A stretch of DNA of 64,000 bases from Pipra filicauda (lineage: Eukaryota; Chordata; Aves; Passeriformes; Pipridae): assembly GCF_003945595.2 (NCBI RefSeq), contig NW_024104438.1, positions 1 to 64,000 on the forward strand. The letters are read 5' to 3'. Shown piece by piece: positions 49,777 to 63,065 of the stretch. A program made the position numbers and the translations under genes. Position 1 is the stretch's first letter. Each line of letters opens with the position of its first letter. Under the pieces are notes generated by a model. The model saw only the letters and a program-made list of their open reading frames with translations, was not told the DNA's origin and did not search any database.

Positions 49777-50719
49777 AAAATTTATTAGAAGCTGGAGGTG
49801 GTACTGGTCTAATCCTGAACCACTGCTGTGAGCAAGATCTAAATACAGAATTCAAGCCTCCAAGCTTGCACATAGATGTGAACCTGCATTTACTGCAAGC
49901 ACAGCAGTGAAACTGATACCAAAGCAGCAACTTCTAAGAGCATTGGCACTGCCTCTTGCTGTAAAAGTTTTCAGCTCTGATCTTGGCTGAGATCTTCAGG
50001 CCTTACTGTAATATGTATGACCATAATAATAGGATTGAATTATCGTGTTCTGCAGGGAAATGGATCAACCCCTTAGCTATTTCCAAAGGAGTGTCTCATG
50101 GCTGATGGAAGCACAATCCACAGCACGTGGCTGCTGTCTGACAGCACTGCACAGGATGTCACAGCTGCAGACCAGCCAGTCTCAGGGGCAACATGGAACG
50201 AGTCCTGCTGAGGCAACATCAGTGCTAATACATCTGCAGCACTGCACCGCTCTGCCTGCCCCCTCTGCACCCCTCATGTGCCTCTGCTCAGAGCAGGATT
50301 TGAGGCTTGAAGTAAAATGTCCAGATAGAATGATAGAAATAATTCCTGATTTATGATTTCCACAATAGGTACATGTCCACTGTGAAACACGGCTTTCTGC
50401 TGAAGCACCTCACCCTTGGGATCACCAGGGGAGCAGAGGGCATGCTTTTAAGATAAACATTTCTTCCTTCCTTTTCTTCTTCATCTGGTTGGTGGTGGTC
50501 CTTTCTTTCTCTAATAAGTTGCTTGGGCTGGGCAAGACCATGGTGCAAGAGAAGGTTGTGATCCTTGAGGGGAATAAAAGAAAAAGGGATTACTCTGAGC
50601 TAGAGAGGTCCTGTTTCCCACGGAGGATAGGAGAGAGATCCAAAAGCCCTACACTCAGCACAATAGGAAATTTTGAGAGACTAGAAGTGGAATCACAGTT
50701 TTCCTGAAGGTGCAAACTA
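49777..50719. other. Unique non-coding sequence
   Basis: No recognisable gene. A 103-codon plus frame (50045-50356) has no identifiable domain. Confidence 0.5.
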
Positions 50720-50892
50720 CAACCTGCCCAGAGAGGTAGTGGCTGCCTCATTGCTGGAAGAGTTCAAAGTCAGGTTGGATGGGACTTGGAGCTACTCAAT
50801 CTAGTTGAAAATGTCCCTGCTATTGACAGGGGAGTAGCAGTAGATGGCCTTTAAAGGTGCCTTCCAACCTAAATTATTCTGTGATTCTGTGC
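50720..50892 (+). mobile_element. CR1 LINE 3' fragment
   Basis: About 170 bases: caacctgcccagagaggtag, tgctggaagagttcaaagtc, aggttggatgggacttggag, tagttgaaaatgtccctgct, cctttaaaggtgccttccaa, cctaaattattctgtgattc. Plus strand, 5'-truncated just before the usual ggaacaggttgccc region. Confidence 0.94.
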
Positions 50893-53800
50893 TGGCCTGG
50901 GCACATACCGAAGAGAGTAAAGTAACAGTGGCATGTTTGTACATATACCTCTTTGATGTGGCACTTATATGGAGCCTAAAAGACATTTGTCTTGTCTTTC
51001 ACATATCTAACCTTTTACCGCTCTGCCTCTGAAGAGACCCTGAGCAACCCAATGCAAAGACCTTCTCTGTTGGTCTTGAAATCATGCACTGGGGGACTAT
51101 GGTGAGAGGCAAAATAAGCAAATACCTCATAATTACAGTAGTGCTTTAAAGTAGACACTTACAAACAAACTTGCACAACTTTTGTAAATTTTAAGATATA
51201 AAACTCCTCCTGACATTATCCCAAACGCAGAAGATTGAACCAAATTCTTGAATTTCTTTCTCTCTGAAAAGCAGGGGAAAAACAAATTCCCTATGTCTCT
51301 AGTACTGAGAGAATTAAATTTGTATATTTTTAAGACCTGTTATATGACCCTTTATTCCTACATGTAAATGTCACAAAATACCAGCACACAAACTGAAAAA
51401 ATAATTTTGTCTCATTCTGCATCTTTTATCAATAAAGAACAATGCTTTTCCCCCCTCTCTCTTTAATTACACTCACAACCATCTGCTTAACATTGTGGAT
51501 AAATATGAGATGAACACTACTGTATGGCAAGCAATAATACTTCTTTACAAATTATGATGAATAAAGAGGAAGATGAATGTGTACAGATAGTGTATCAGCA
51601 TAATGGACTGCTTTCTAACAGACATTTTTTATTTGTGTTCTTTGCTCTACTGCATGTAAAATTAAATAACCAGTTCTGTGCCACAGAAATTTTTGCATGA
51701 GAATAAATTCATTCTTTTCACTGAGGAAGAGCCTAGTCCAATTTAAGGACAAGCTGTCCCCTTCAGCCTGAGTATTTCTAAAACTCTGAGCTCTTTAGAC
51801 CTTTTACCAAGATGATCCACTATGCTTATAGTGTTTTGTATAGTTTTGACAGTGATTTAAATATTGTAGTTCTGATTGAAAATCCCATCTTTCCTCAACA
51901 AAGCAGAACCACCAACACTACAAGAAGAGACCTCCTGGGTCAGTGAGGTCTTAAATAGCACATCTTATCATAAAATCCTCTTTATAGACATATCAGATTC
52001 TAAGTTAGAAATAATTAGACATTTTTCTCTCTTGTTCTATGACTAAATTTTTTCACTCTGACAGGAACCTTCTACTAATCCTTCCTAAGCTTTTGCATGC
52101 TAGGCATCCAGAAAGGGTACACACAACTCTTTAACATGCATGTAAGTCAAAGTCACAATAAGAGGTTCCTAAAATAACAATTGTCTTTAAAAAAAGGAGA
52201 GAAATCTCAGCTCTGATCTAAAATGCTAGATGCAGGGGCCAAAGATGAGGTATTTCAGTCCAATCCTGCCCCAGCTACTGGAACCCCAGATTTACTTGAC
52301 TTCATTTCAGGGAGTTAAGTGAGATGCAGCAGTTGGGAGCAGCTGTCCCGAGCTCTTTCTATGGTCAACAGGGAAAAAACAGACAATAGGAATAAAAACA
52401 GGGTTGCAGAGGGCGAGCCACATCTCAGGACAGAGATACAGCTCTACAGAAATATTCGCTTTCAATATTCACTAGAGAGTTAACTCAGAGCTACTATTCT
52501 ACTAAGGGGCTACACTTCTAAATGTTGATGTATGAGACATTAATCCTAGCTTTTTCTGGGAATACTCGCCCTTTTTTTTCTGTATGAGCAGGCTACTTGA
52601 GGCATTGCTGTTAAAATACACCACATACCTGAATATACATGATATCAGCTTGGGGTGAGATCATCTTGTTCAACTTGGGGTGTGGGCACTCCTCACCCTC
52701 AGAGGACACACCTGAGGGAACAGATTGACAGCATTCCTATGTGTCTCCTGTGAATTACTCCTTATCTAGCTCTTTTTTTATAATTTTCTAGGTCATGAGC
52801 CCATTTCTCAGTTCATATAAGTCTGTTTTTTCCCATTATGTGGAAAGACACCAATTTATACCAGGCGACTGTCTTATGTGGACAGATGAACTGCATTCTG
52901 TCACTTAGGGATCTTTACTATTGCTGAGCTGAACTTTATATTGTGGGAAAGAAGGGAGCATTTAAAGTCTAGTGCTTGAGGAAAAGTAATGGGGTCTGGC
53001 CCCACACTGGAGTGTGCACTGTCACCTGGGGCGTGCAGGACTCATTGAGGTTAATTGAAAAGGTAGAAGGAAGCTGTATAGCACTCCTCTAGAGCAGTGG
53101 GAACAGCTATTTCAAACAGCAAACTGATGTTATATCACCTCTGTGGAGAGGTGCTGAGAAACAGCCTTTCTTGCTGAGGCTCACATGGGACCACGGCAAG
53201 CACAGGCCGGTGTTAATCAGAGGTGCACAACAACTCAAGATGCTCTGCAGAAGAAGCTCCACTCCTCTCCATTCCATGACAGCTCCAGAGACTTTTCCCT
53301 CACCTGGTTTGGAAGTGTCAGATGTCCCACCTCTGCTTGCTGGGCTCCACGGAGTAGGCAGTGGCAGAGGTTCAGGAGTGATGCAAATGTCACTCCTTAA
53401 TTTCAGCCGTCAGGAAAGCCCTCTCCTGAACTCTCCTGATTGACATCAACCTGCAGCAAACTCTAACTGGGTCATATTATTGGTGCTTTTCACACAACAT
53501 TTAATTTCGATAAATTGATGTTTAAAACACCTGTGATTTAATTGAGAAGACCCTCTACCGGTGTCCTAAGCTCCTAAGCACATTTATATTACTAAAGCAC
53601 ATTATTAGTTTACCAGAGTAGTTTTACTCTCATTTCCCTTTTCCTGTGAACTCTCTTATCAATGGTCCCAAAATATCATGGTATTGCTTTCCCTCTGCTC
53701 TGTGCAATAACACCAAAGCCATGTCTGTGCATCCAGCAAACTCCTTCATTTGAGAAGGAAGTTCTTTTGCAAAACAGAAGTAGCCTCAAGGATAGTTTCA

Positions 53801-54394
53801 GAATTAGCTTTGACTGACTGCAGTTTTGGGATTTTTTGTTGGTTTGGCTTAAGTTGGTCCTTTTGCTGGAGGAAATAGAAAAAACAATCTTTATTTCAAG
53901 TCTGGAAGCTTTTGGCCATATTTGAAACTGCTTTGTTGGCTGTGTACATCTGAAGTGGAAGCATTTTCAGAACCAATTTTTATGCCTGACTTTGTGTTTG
54001 CTTGGACATGATAAGAAAAAAAAATAAAAATAAAGATAGACCTCAAACTACAAAGAGATTTGAAATTGCTCTATGTTCTCTCTATCATACATTTCATGTA
54101 TCAGCATCTGAGGAGCCAAGCATACTTAATAATAGCAATGCTGGTGGTTTTTTTCAGTTTCAAAGCATTTTCCAAATAATAATCTACAGAGCAAAGGAAA
54201 CAACACAAACAAGTATTATTAAAGGTAAGGAGAGAAATTACTGCAAAACTATGTACAGGAAAGTTAAGACATTTTACAGGGACATTGGAACAGAAGTCTT
54301 GAGGGATATCCTGTATCAAGCAATACACTTTCTAATTCCTCATTAAAATTTTTCTACATAAACTTCTACAGGTCTGTCTTGAAAAAAAAAGTAA
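50893..54394. other. Unique sequence, partly enhancer-like
   Basis: No known mobile element or exon in 3.5 kb. 51320-51690 is repeat-free and rich in words such as tctttaattacac, caaattatgatgaat and gtaaaattaaataacc, so it could be a conserved element. A GC-richer patch at 53165-53420 carries two overlapping plus-strand frames under 91 codons that I cannot assign. Confidence 0.4.
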
Positions 54395-54579
54395 GCACTG
54401 GAACAGGTTGTACAGAGAAATTTTGGAAGACCATCCCTGGAAGTGTTTAAGGCTAGGCTGGATAGGACTTGGATTAACCTGGTCTAGTGGAAGGTGTCCC
54501 TGCCCACGGCAAGGGGTTGGAACTGGACAGCCTTTAAGGTTCCATCCAACCCAAACAATTCTGTGATTCTATAATTCTA
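54395..54579 (+). mobile_element. CR1 LINE 3' fragment
   Basis: About 185 bases: gcactggaacaggttg, atccctggaagtgtttaagg, ctaggctggataggacttgg, cctggtctagtggaaggtgt, ccctgcccacggcaaggg, cctttaaggttccatccaac and octamer tail attctgtgattctataattc. Plus strand. Confidence 0.95.
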
Positions 54580-55545
54580 CATGGAAATAAAATCATGAAA
54601 TGAGTGAAGAAAAAAAGCAACATTTGGTGATAGAAAAACTGAAGGTTAAACAGAAATGTAGAAGTACTTAATTCAGTATTTGGAGAACATCTTCTTACTA
54701 ACATTGGGTATTTGGATCATCTGATTAGTTGATTCTGTATTACAGAATGGACAAAAACAGTAGAGTATAAAAGATACTTATTTTCTGTTGAGCTGTCTAA
54801 ATTTCAGTACATTGAAGAATAGCAGCGACCTGAGATTCCTTATTTAATTACATGCTCAGAGGATTCTTGCACTTTCCTCGCAACAGGCTGAGATATATGC
54901 TGAAAATTAAAATAGCCAAGAAAGCATCCAAACACTTCTCACTGAATTTAATAAAAAGTTACAAGGGTAAGTTTTGACTCTGGTCTTCCAGATGCCAGAA
55001 AAAATTGTGTGTCACATATTAAAGTAGCTTTAGTTTGAATACATCTGGGGAGGATTGACATAAATGACCAAATCCAGGTTTAGTCAGCTGGCCTGCTCTC
55101 AAATCTTCACCTTGTTGATCCTTTACTCTATTAGGTCAGTTAAATCAGTGGATTAGGTGGGTTTAATAAAGCTCTTGAATAAAAAGCTGTACTAGCAAGT
55201 CCTTCTGCAAATATTATTTGCTTCTGATGACTCTTGAATCAGAATTCTTCTATACAGAATATATTTAATCGTGTAATGTTGGAATGGGTCAAAGGAGAGA
55301 GAATTGAGAAGCATTAACTTCTGTAAATGTAATAAAACTGTTCTCTAAAGCCTTTCTTACTAGTAATGAGTTTTCAGGTTTCGATTCCATGGATATTATT
55401 CTCCTAAGGTCATCTAGAATTTGTGGACACAGTCAGAAAGGCAAACAACAACAGTTTTTGTTAACTTATTTGGCTCTCTTGTTTCCAGGCATTTATATTC
55501 CAGGTTTTGTTATCAGCTAAATTCTGTTCACCAGCAGAAGTCCAG
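54580..55545. other. Unique non-coding sequence
   Basis: No recognisable gene or repeat between two CR1 copies. Confidence 0.5.
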
Positions 55546-55786
55546 GGGCCTTGAACTGAAGGAGGATATGTTTAGATTAAATATTAGGAAAAAATTCTTT
55601 ACTACAAGGGTTGTGAGGCACTGGAACAGGTTTCCCAGAGAAGTTGCTCTATCCCTGGAAGTGTTCAAGGCCAGACTGGATGGGGCTTAGAGCAATCCGG
55701 TCTGGTGGAAGGTGTCCCTGCTCATGACAGAGAGGTTGGAACCAGATTATCTTTAAGGTCCCTTCCAACCCAAACCATTCTGTGAA
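55546..55786 (+). mobile_element. CR1 LINE 3' fragment with open ORF2 tail
   Basis: About 240 bases. The plus-strand frame ending at 55690 keeps the ORF2 carboxy end intact: a run NIRKKFF, then VRHWNRFPRE, then LEVFKARLDG before the stop. The untranslated part follows (ctggtggaaggtgtccctgc, ctttaaggtcccttccaacc) and ends in attctgtgaactga, so the octamer tail is short. The open reading frame suggests this is one of the younger copies. It lacks endonuclease and reverse transcriptase, so it cannot move on its own. Confidence 0.96.
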
Positions 55787-58469
55787 CTGATGCAAAGCTC
55801 AGCTCATGCTCTGTGCTGCCACTCCTGTGAAACCGAAGGAGGTATTCTGAACACCAGCTGAGCAAGTCACTCTAAACTCATTATCCCTGTGATTTGCACC
55901 ATGATTAGGACAGGATATGACAAGAGGAACAAGCAAGGAAAAAAAACTATGTAGAGTTTCAGAATGCTACTTAGATGTTGGCTACATGTTAATTAGCTAA
56001 TCGAAAAGTCTTTGAAGTCCTGGAAGAGTCTAGTACATAGCTCCAATTTTCAGTAAAGTTTCATGGCTGGGACAAAAGCATTTTCACAGATGATATTTTG
56101 GGAGTCATTAATGCTGGAAAATGGTCACGCTCATCCCTCCCCCCAGATGGAGTCCAGGAACCATAACTGTGTTACCAGCTTTATGCATTCTCGCACATAA
56201 TGGGTTTTTATCATAAAAACAAATGTAGCGTCCAAAAAAATAGTGTTTTATTCACAGCCTGTTGGGAACCAATTTACTGCACTATAGGTTTGAAAATGAA
56301 GATATAAAGTGGCACTAGAGAGGCGCAATTATGCAAGCCAGCCACTGCAACCTGTGGCCATAAGTACACTGGGCATGCTGGGACTGGTATTCAGAGAGCA
56401 CTACAGGGCTGCTTGCCCGCAGAGTAGAGTGGCTGATACAGGAGGTAAGAGGCTGCTATGAGGACTTCCACAAAGCTCTCTGTGTGAAGGAAAAGGGTAT
56501 TTCATGCAGACTAATGGGATTGTGAAGCTGAAAAAAATCGCTTACAAAGAAAACAAAAAGAGTTTTGGACGGGCACTGTAGAATACGGGTAGAAAAACCA
56601 AAACATCATAAAAATCCTCAGCTTGGCACCCAAGAAGTCTGGACCACTCCAGTCCTGGGTGCACTAGTAGAAAGCCTGAGAGGTCTGAAAAATCAACAAT
56701 TTTCTTTTACTCTTTTAATTTGAGTGTGCCTCCCAAAACAAAAACTACTATTCTAAGGGATTTATATGAGTTGAATCAGGAAAGAACTTCAATAAGAGCC
56801 AAACTCTGTATACAACGGAGATATTTTTCCAATGGCAAATGATTTCTTTTATTATCTTGTTACAGATAAAATGACTGAATAATCTGGAAAAAAAAAAAAC
56901 AGCAGCCAGTCTGCCATTATAACCCCTGTAAAATGACCTGCTATGCTCAACTGACAGTACAATGGAGAAAGATTAGATTTATTTTGGGTTAACACACTCA
57001 AATAACATTTCTTATATGGATATTTTAATTGTATAGCTAATATGCAATATCTGATGTACACAATAAATACAGATAGAAGGATGCCTGTAGTGTACAGGAG
57101 TGTCTGTAACATGCAGGGTGATACACACAAAACACATTTAATACTGTGTTAAGCACATAACTCTGTCATGTTAGGGATATCACTGTGATTTAATTACTGT
57201 AAGAACAGGTAATGAATTATTTCTTTGTCAAAGTGACAGGAGCATTTCCTTCCTGCACATTTTCATTCCTGATTTGCCCTTCAATGCCCTGCAAAAAAAA
57301 AAAAGGTGTTTTCAATAAACCATCCACAATGAGAGTTAAAAGTAAGGAAGGCAGAAGAAAATAAATCTGTCTGCAAAGAGCAGAAGTCAAACTCTCAGAA
57401 AACAGATCTCTATGTGGATAAAGAGTCTTTCAGTATCAGTCTCTGGTGGAGGCTATATTAGCATATGATAAAGTATTATCAGAATAAGCAGTAATTAGGG
57501 GAAAGCACAGGAGCTTGCAGTGTTCAATAGGGGAATTACAGCATCATAATTAAAAAGTGTGAAGGCATGGACAGTCACAAAGCCATGAAGTCAGTGAGGT
57601 GACACATTTGAGCAAAACAAGGGGGATTTGACAGGTGGTGACCTCAAATGAGCCCTGTGGTCTCACTGACAGGGTATAGAGAGAGCAAGGAGTTGTATTG
57701 TTTTCCTAACTTTGTGTCTGGCTTCAAACAAACCAGTTTTCCCATCCCTGCCTTGCTTCCCCACTTCTGACAGTCCGTTATAGGCATAAACCCCCCAGGA
57801 CTGGTTCTCACTCTGGCCTGACCCTCACAGTCCAACAAGAGGTGCAGAACTGAGGTGCCCAATTACAAACCAATTTTCCAAAGACTGGAGAGAGAGAGAG
57901 GTCACAAAAATTCATGTCTGCCTGAGAGAATTTCTATCACATCTCTGTCCCCCCATTTGGAGGAACTGTAGGGCACAGCAGTGTAATTGTGTCCCAAAAG
58001 TGGATCATTTCTGTAGCCAAGGGGAGGTACAGGTGTTCCAGGATGCCGAATCTGCCAAGACATGGCAAGTTTCTAATGTGAACTTGCAATTTTCCATAGG
58101 TTTATAATGCACACAAATCCAGATGTGCTTTCCCTCTCTTTCCAGAATGAACCTCTCACACAAAACTGACAGACACTGTGCTCCTGCTCTAGATTTAATA
58201 GCCATTAGCACTATTAGCAATTGAGAGGTTTATACTTACCTCATGTTTTGTTAATTCCGATAAAACAATTATTTCTTACTAATTGCATTTGTGGAAAAGG
58301 CTTAGCCATTTTTGCTATGTCCAAATAAAAAAGAATCAGATTATTTGGCCACAATGTTTCCAGTTTGGTTAAGTTTAAAAAGGCAAATTTTAAGAAGAAC
58401 TTCAGAGAGGGAAGCATGAATTTTATACTATCACCTGAATTAATCAACAGGGCCAACTGATGTGGAAAA
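55787..58469. other. Unique non-coding sequence
   Basis: No gene or known repeat. A runs at about 56889-56900 and 57293-57304. 57140-57260 and 57440-57560 have an ordered, homeodomain-word-rich texture (gtgatttaattactgtaag, gcagtaattagggg), but I give this little weight. Confidence 0.45.
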
Positions 58470-58930
58470 TCTGCTCACTTTGTCTGCATGGCTTCCCTTG
58501 CTCTCATTCACCCTTTAATTTTTAGCTTTTATTAATTTTTCATTTCAAGTTAGCATTCCTAAGCAATACAATCTGCCAGAGCCTATATTTACTGGAAATT
58601 GCTCTGCTGTCTTTTCTTTCCCATTTGTATAGCCAGATGAATTAGATACTATCCATTGATTAATCAGCGTGTTCACTTTCTCTGCTCCATAAGTGTGAAC
58701 ATGAGAATGAATATTTATGAGAGTGTGTAATTAGATACTTGACTTTGTAAATCATCTGGTGATGCTGTCAGTGAGGTTTTAGTTTGCAGATTGGCTTCAA
58801 GTCTTACGTATCTTCATGAAAGAAATTATTAATTTCCACAACAAGGAATTGGGAGAAAATATAGTTCTGTTATCACACATAATTTGCAAAATTATATTTA
58901 TGGTGATGTTTGCTACATACTCCACCAAAG
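58470..58930. other. Candidate conserved non-coding element
   Basis: Repeat-free AT-rich block with ccattgattaatcagcgtg, gaatgaatatttatgagag, gtgtaattagatacttg, gtaaatcatctggtgatg and agaaattattaatttcc. The density of distinct TAAT and GATTA words without any simple repeat is unusual for neutral DNA. No open frame of note. Inferred from texture only. Confidence 0.3.
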
Positions 58931-60357
58931 ATCTAATAAAAATGGGCTGATGAGCTGAGGGAGGAGAAAAATCAGGACATGGCAGTATCAAGATTTAGTC
59001 TGCGCTGTCTAAATGAAAATGCTTCAATTTTACAGTTGTCCCCCTGAAATTAACAGGGTTTTGTTGTTTGGGGTTTTTTTAATAAATCTTTTTTCTTCAA
59101 ACATAGATATATATTTTATTCCTAATATTGTTTTCTCCTGATTTATGATATTCAATTGGTTTTGTCAATCACAACTGTGAAGTACACCCCCTCTAGTACA
59201 CAAAATATATAAAATCTTATGTATGTGTTTTAGCATCTATAGAGTTAAAAATGCAGTTGTGATAAGCCAACCTCTAAGATACATTTCTTTTCACAAAAAA
59301 CCTCCACGCTCACCTCTAGAAGAAGTGTGCTTGTTCCAAAACCAGGTGAAGTGGCATTGTATGCAATAAGACTAAAGGGAGAAGGTGGTACAGGCTGAGA
59401 GGGGACTGGGCTCTGAGCCCTGGAGTGGAGTTGTTGGTAGGTAGCAAGGAGGAGGAAGGAATTCAGTGCTGCACAGTGGAGGTTTAGGGAAGAAATACTT
59501 CTTTCTGCCTTCCTGATCAAACAGTGACATTTCTTTCATTTAAGTGTTTTCTCAACCTTGGAACTTGCCACCTTCCCACCTCACCACTCCATACCCTTTT
59601 GTCTCAGGAGCCCAAATCCTTGTTCCCCTGGGTTTGCTCCCTCTCTGTACAGCTCTCAGATTCTCCCTGTTCTCCTGTGATATTACTGAAAATCCCCACT
59701 TGACCAAACAAATCTCTACCAGTGAGTTCTCCCCTTCTGCCTGTAATCTCCTCCCAGAACATCACACTCATCCAGTTATAATTTCAACAGGTCATTGCAT
59801 TCAGACACCACTCATACATGTTATCTCCTCATGCAGCTTAGGTTTGGCTACTCTCTTTAAGACTCTCCAACACAACCTGCTTCCCTGCACCTGCAGGATC
59901 CCCAGGGCCAGGTACTGGTCCACCCATCATCTCTTGCCCGCCACCAAGATCCTGACTGAGGTCCTTAGCCAGTTACTTGTGCCCATTCTAGTGGCTCACT
60001 TCCTAAGTGCTTCCAAGGCACACCCATAGTGTATCTTTTCCCCAAAATTCGAGCCATAAGAGATACAGGGAACGTGTACCAGAGGATACTCACTTTGCCT
60101 GGACAGACGCTCCCTTGGAAGGCAGCACTGCGCTGCTGCTTATGACAGCAGCCAAGAGACAGTGCACATATATCTGACAGAGGGATTTAGCCTAAGCTTT
60201 AATAAATAATTTCAAGCATTTGTCTGAACAGAAAATACTGTCAGCTGTGCCATGAGTCTGCAAGAAATGTTCCTTTTGTTTTTGATAGCTGCTTTGAACA
60301 GCTACTCCATCTAGGAGAAGACTAGGCCGAGTCACCCCGGCCACTAGTCACATCCGT
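58931..60357. other. Unique sequence with pyrimidine-rich open frame
   Basis: A 161-codon plus-strand frame (59544-60029) lies in a C/T-rich block. Its translation is rich in Leu, Pro, Ser, His and Thr, as expected from a pyrimidine-rich strand, and matches no family I know. No known repeat is seen. Confidence 0.45.
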
Positions 60358-60391
60358 GAAACTTCATCTTCTGCTGGAAACTTCATCTTCT
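60358..60391. repeat. Tandem duplication, 19-bp unit, 1.8 copies
   Basis: gaaacttcatcttctgctg at 60358-60376 is followed by gaaacttcatcttct at 60377-60391 without mismatch. Confidence 0.95.
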
Positions 60392-60407
60392 ATTTTATTC
60401 TAATACA

Positions 60408-60456
60408 TTCCTTCTCTCTCTTCCTTCTCTTTCTCTCTCCTTTTTCTTGCTTTCGT
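60408..60456. repeat. Polypyrimidine tract
   Basis: Nearly uninterrupted C and T over about 50 bases (cattccttctctctcttcc onward), with one G near the end. The opposite strand is polypurine. Confidence 0.85.
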
Positions 60457-61600
60457 TCGTATATGGTTTATATGCTTCCTTTTTTAATATGGTTTTGGCC
60501 TAAATCTTAAAATGTTCGATGGGCATTGAGCTGTAGAAATTGCATTGATAGGACACAAGTTTTTAATTAAAACTTCATATGCATTTTTACTTTACTTTTT
60601 ATTAACAATGATGAGAAAAATTACACAGTTGTGGTCAGAGCAGTCCAGCTCTTACAGAGGTTCTTGACAACATAACTTCCGTTTAAGCTGTTCCCTTTTA
60701 TGTTCTAGAGCAGTATCGGGGTCATTTGTCATTGTTATTAATTTACAATTGTTTCATCTACAACTCATTAAATAATGAAATTGCAAAAAGACTTTCCTAG
60801 CTCTCAGCTTTGAAACTTTAGGTAGCAAAAAAGCACTACTATTAATAATACTAAAAATAAAAAGAATACTAAAAATGCAACAAACTTTCAAGTGTCTTCA
60901 AACTTCTTCCACTATCTTCAGGTTTTGCTTCAGGTTTATAAATTGAAAAAATAATCAGAAGAACAAAACTAATACATTTCCTACTGAGAAACTTAAAAAA
61001 ATTTATGTTGGCTTTGTCTTTTTAGATAAAATATTATGCATGTGTATTTAGAGTATTACACACCTTTTTAAATTAAAATACACTACACGCTTTCTTTTGG
61101 GCATCACCAAGTTCTTTCACAGCTCTGGCTAGTTTTCTGTACAGCTAAATTGGTCTAATGTGCTCATGGATCTCTGAGGTAAGGATGTAGCACTGAAGTG
61201 GACAAGACTCACATTAATGTAATGCAAAGAACTGAAGTCAGAATAAAGGAATTCCACGCAAAGCCAGAGTGAGAATTCTCCCAGATGATCCAGCTGGCTT
61301 TGTTTCAGACCTGTAGAAAAGCAGAAAGGAAAGGAAATGCTACATTAGCATCACTTGTCCAAATAAAGATGAATCCTGTGTTTGACATTTCTGTGTCAAT
61401 TTTATTTGTGCACAGCAGAAGAAAGAGCTCCGTATTTGCACTGTTGGATTCATAAGTCTTAGGCCTAAATTTTTTTCTTTTCTGAAAGTCCTCTGCTATG
61501 GATTAAGATTCCACTGAGCAAGGAAAGCTCTTTGTGGATTAAGAGGTCCAAGTCTCTGTAGACACCTGTGAGATCTGGTCCATAGCCATGGACCATGACT
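60457..61600. other. Unique AT-rich sequence
   Basis: No gene or known repeat. A slipped duplication of aatactaaaaat occurs near 60847-60877. 60640-60800 is somewhat ordered (tgttattaatttacaattg), but nothing firm can be said. Confidence 0.5.
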
Positions 61601-61876
61601 TTAAACAGAAAGGTAGTAGGTTTAGAATGGATATTAGAAAGAAATTCTTTCCTGAAGGGTGGTGAGGCCTTGGCACAGGTTGTCCAGAGAAGCTGTGGAT
61701 GTCCCATCCCTGGAAGTGTTCAAGGCCAGGTTGGATGGGACAAGGCTGTTCAGGCTCTGAACAATCTGGTCTGGTGGGAGGTGTCCCTGCCCATGAGAGG
61801 GGAGTTGGAACTGATGATCTTTAAGGTCCCCTGCAACCCAAACCGTTCTGTGATTCTATGATTCTATAATTCTCTG
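61601..61876 (+). mobile_element. CR1 LINE 3' fragment
   Basis: About 275 bases on the plus strand: gtagtaggtttagaatggat, attagaaagaaattctttcc, gtggtgaggccttggcacag, catccctggaagtgttcaag, gccaggttggatgggacaag, tctggtctggtgggaggtgt, gatctttaaggtcccctgca and a long octamer tail (three attctatg-type units). It covers the ORF2 carboxy end, with the frame partly broken. Confidence 0.96.
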
Positions 61877-62964
61877 ATCTTCTTTATAGAGTGGTCCAAT
61901 GCAGCCAGAGCAGATTCACAACCAAAGCTGAATGAATTGTTCCTTTCTGATATTTCCTTTTTTCTACTGAAAATGGTTTGCCACTAAAATTCAGCTATTT
62001 GAACTCCAGGGCAATGTTGCTCAAAGATAAGAATGTAATTTGACTATCAACCATTTTACCCAGCAACAGGTGGAAAATCCTTCTGGAGCAACTCCTTCTG
62101 CAGTAAGTTTTATGAGAGTGAGGAAAAGGGAGAATTAACTTACCTGGGAATGAATCAAAGCTAGCTTAAGAAAACATGTTTCTTCCTGCATAAATAAAGT
62201 GTTGAGTCTGATAATTTGGATGGTCTCTCTTTGACCTACAGTTCTACTTTTGTAAAACATTTTATATTCTTGGAGGGGAAAAACCCTTTTATAATATAAC
62301 AGGTTAAATAATTTCAGTTTTAGGGAAAAACAGAGAGAAAATTACACTTAAGCAAACGATCCTTTCCCAGCCACTTCTGCAGGAGGTTGACTCAGATTCC
62401 TGCCCTTTGTGTAGCATGGAAGGCAAAGCCTTGCATAATGCTAAATGATGAAGATTGGTCTGTATTTCATTGTCTGAAGTCAATCATGTTCCATTTTCTT
62501 CCTCCAGAAACTATTTTATAAAAATTACTGAAATTATCCCCAAATAAAAGATGCTTGTGTTCAAAAACTGAGATACGAAGGGAGCAGAATTTGGGGAAAT
62601 TGATTTTCAAGGAAAAACTGAAAAGTTCTGTGAGGAAAGCAAAAAAATCCTATTTCAACCCAAACTCAACATTATATTAAGGAGGGGTCTAATTTAAAAT
62701 AGAAAAAATAAAGACAAAGAAGATACTATCAGTCACTAGTTTAATTGGGAAGTTTTATTGAACTTCTTTTTCATGTTTAAGTGCTTTTCAAACCTTTTTG
62801 GACTGTTTTCCTTAATTTATCCAGCAGCAGTGAACTTCACTGATGATGACTTGTTTCCGAAAGCATTCTATTATGCTTGTCAGCTTTTTCTGAAAGGAAA
62901 TGAGTTGCATATCCATCACATTCTTGCTCTTTATTCTCATCTATAAGACTCTAATTAATCTTTT
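61877..62964. other. Unique non-coding sequence
   Basis: No recognisable gene or repeat. Confidence 0.5.
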
Positions 62965-63065
62965 CACTACCTATCTCTTTTCTTTCACTATTCTGCTCCC
63001 TCTCCATTTCCTTTTGCTCTCTTAATCCTCCTCCATTTTAACTCCTTTCTCCTTTTTTTTCCAAT
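62965..63065. repeat. Polypyrimidine-rich tract
   Basis: Long C/T-dominated stretch interrupted by a few purines; a second, weaker one follows at about 63110-63170. Simple low-complexity DNA. Confidence 0.75.
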
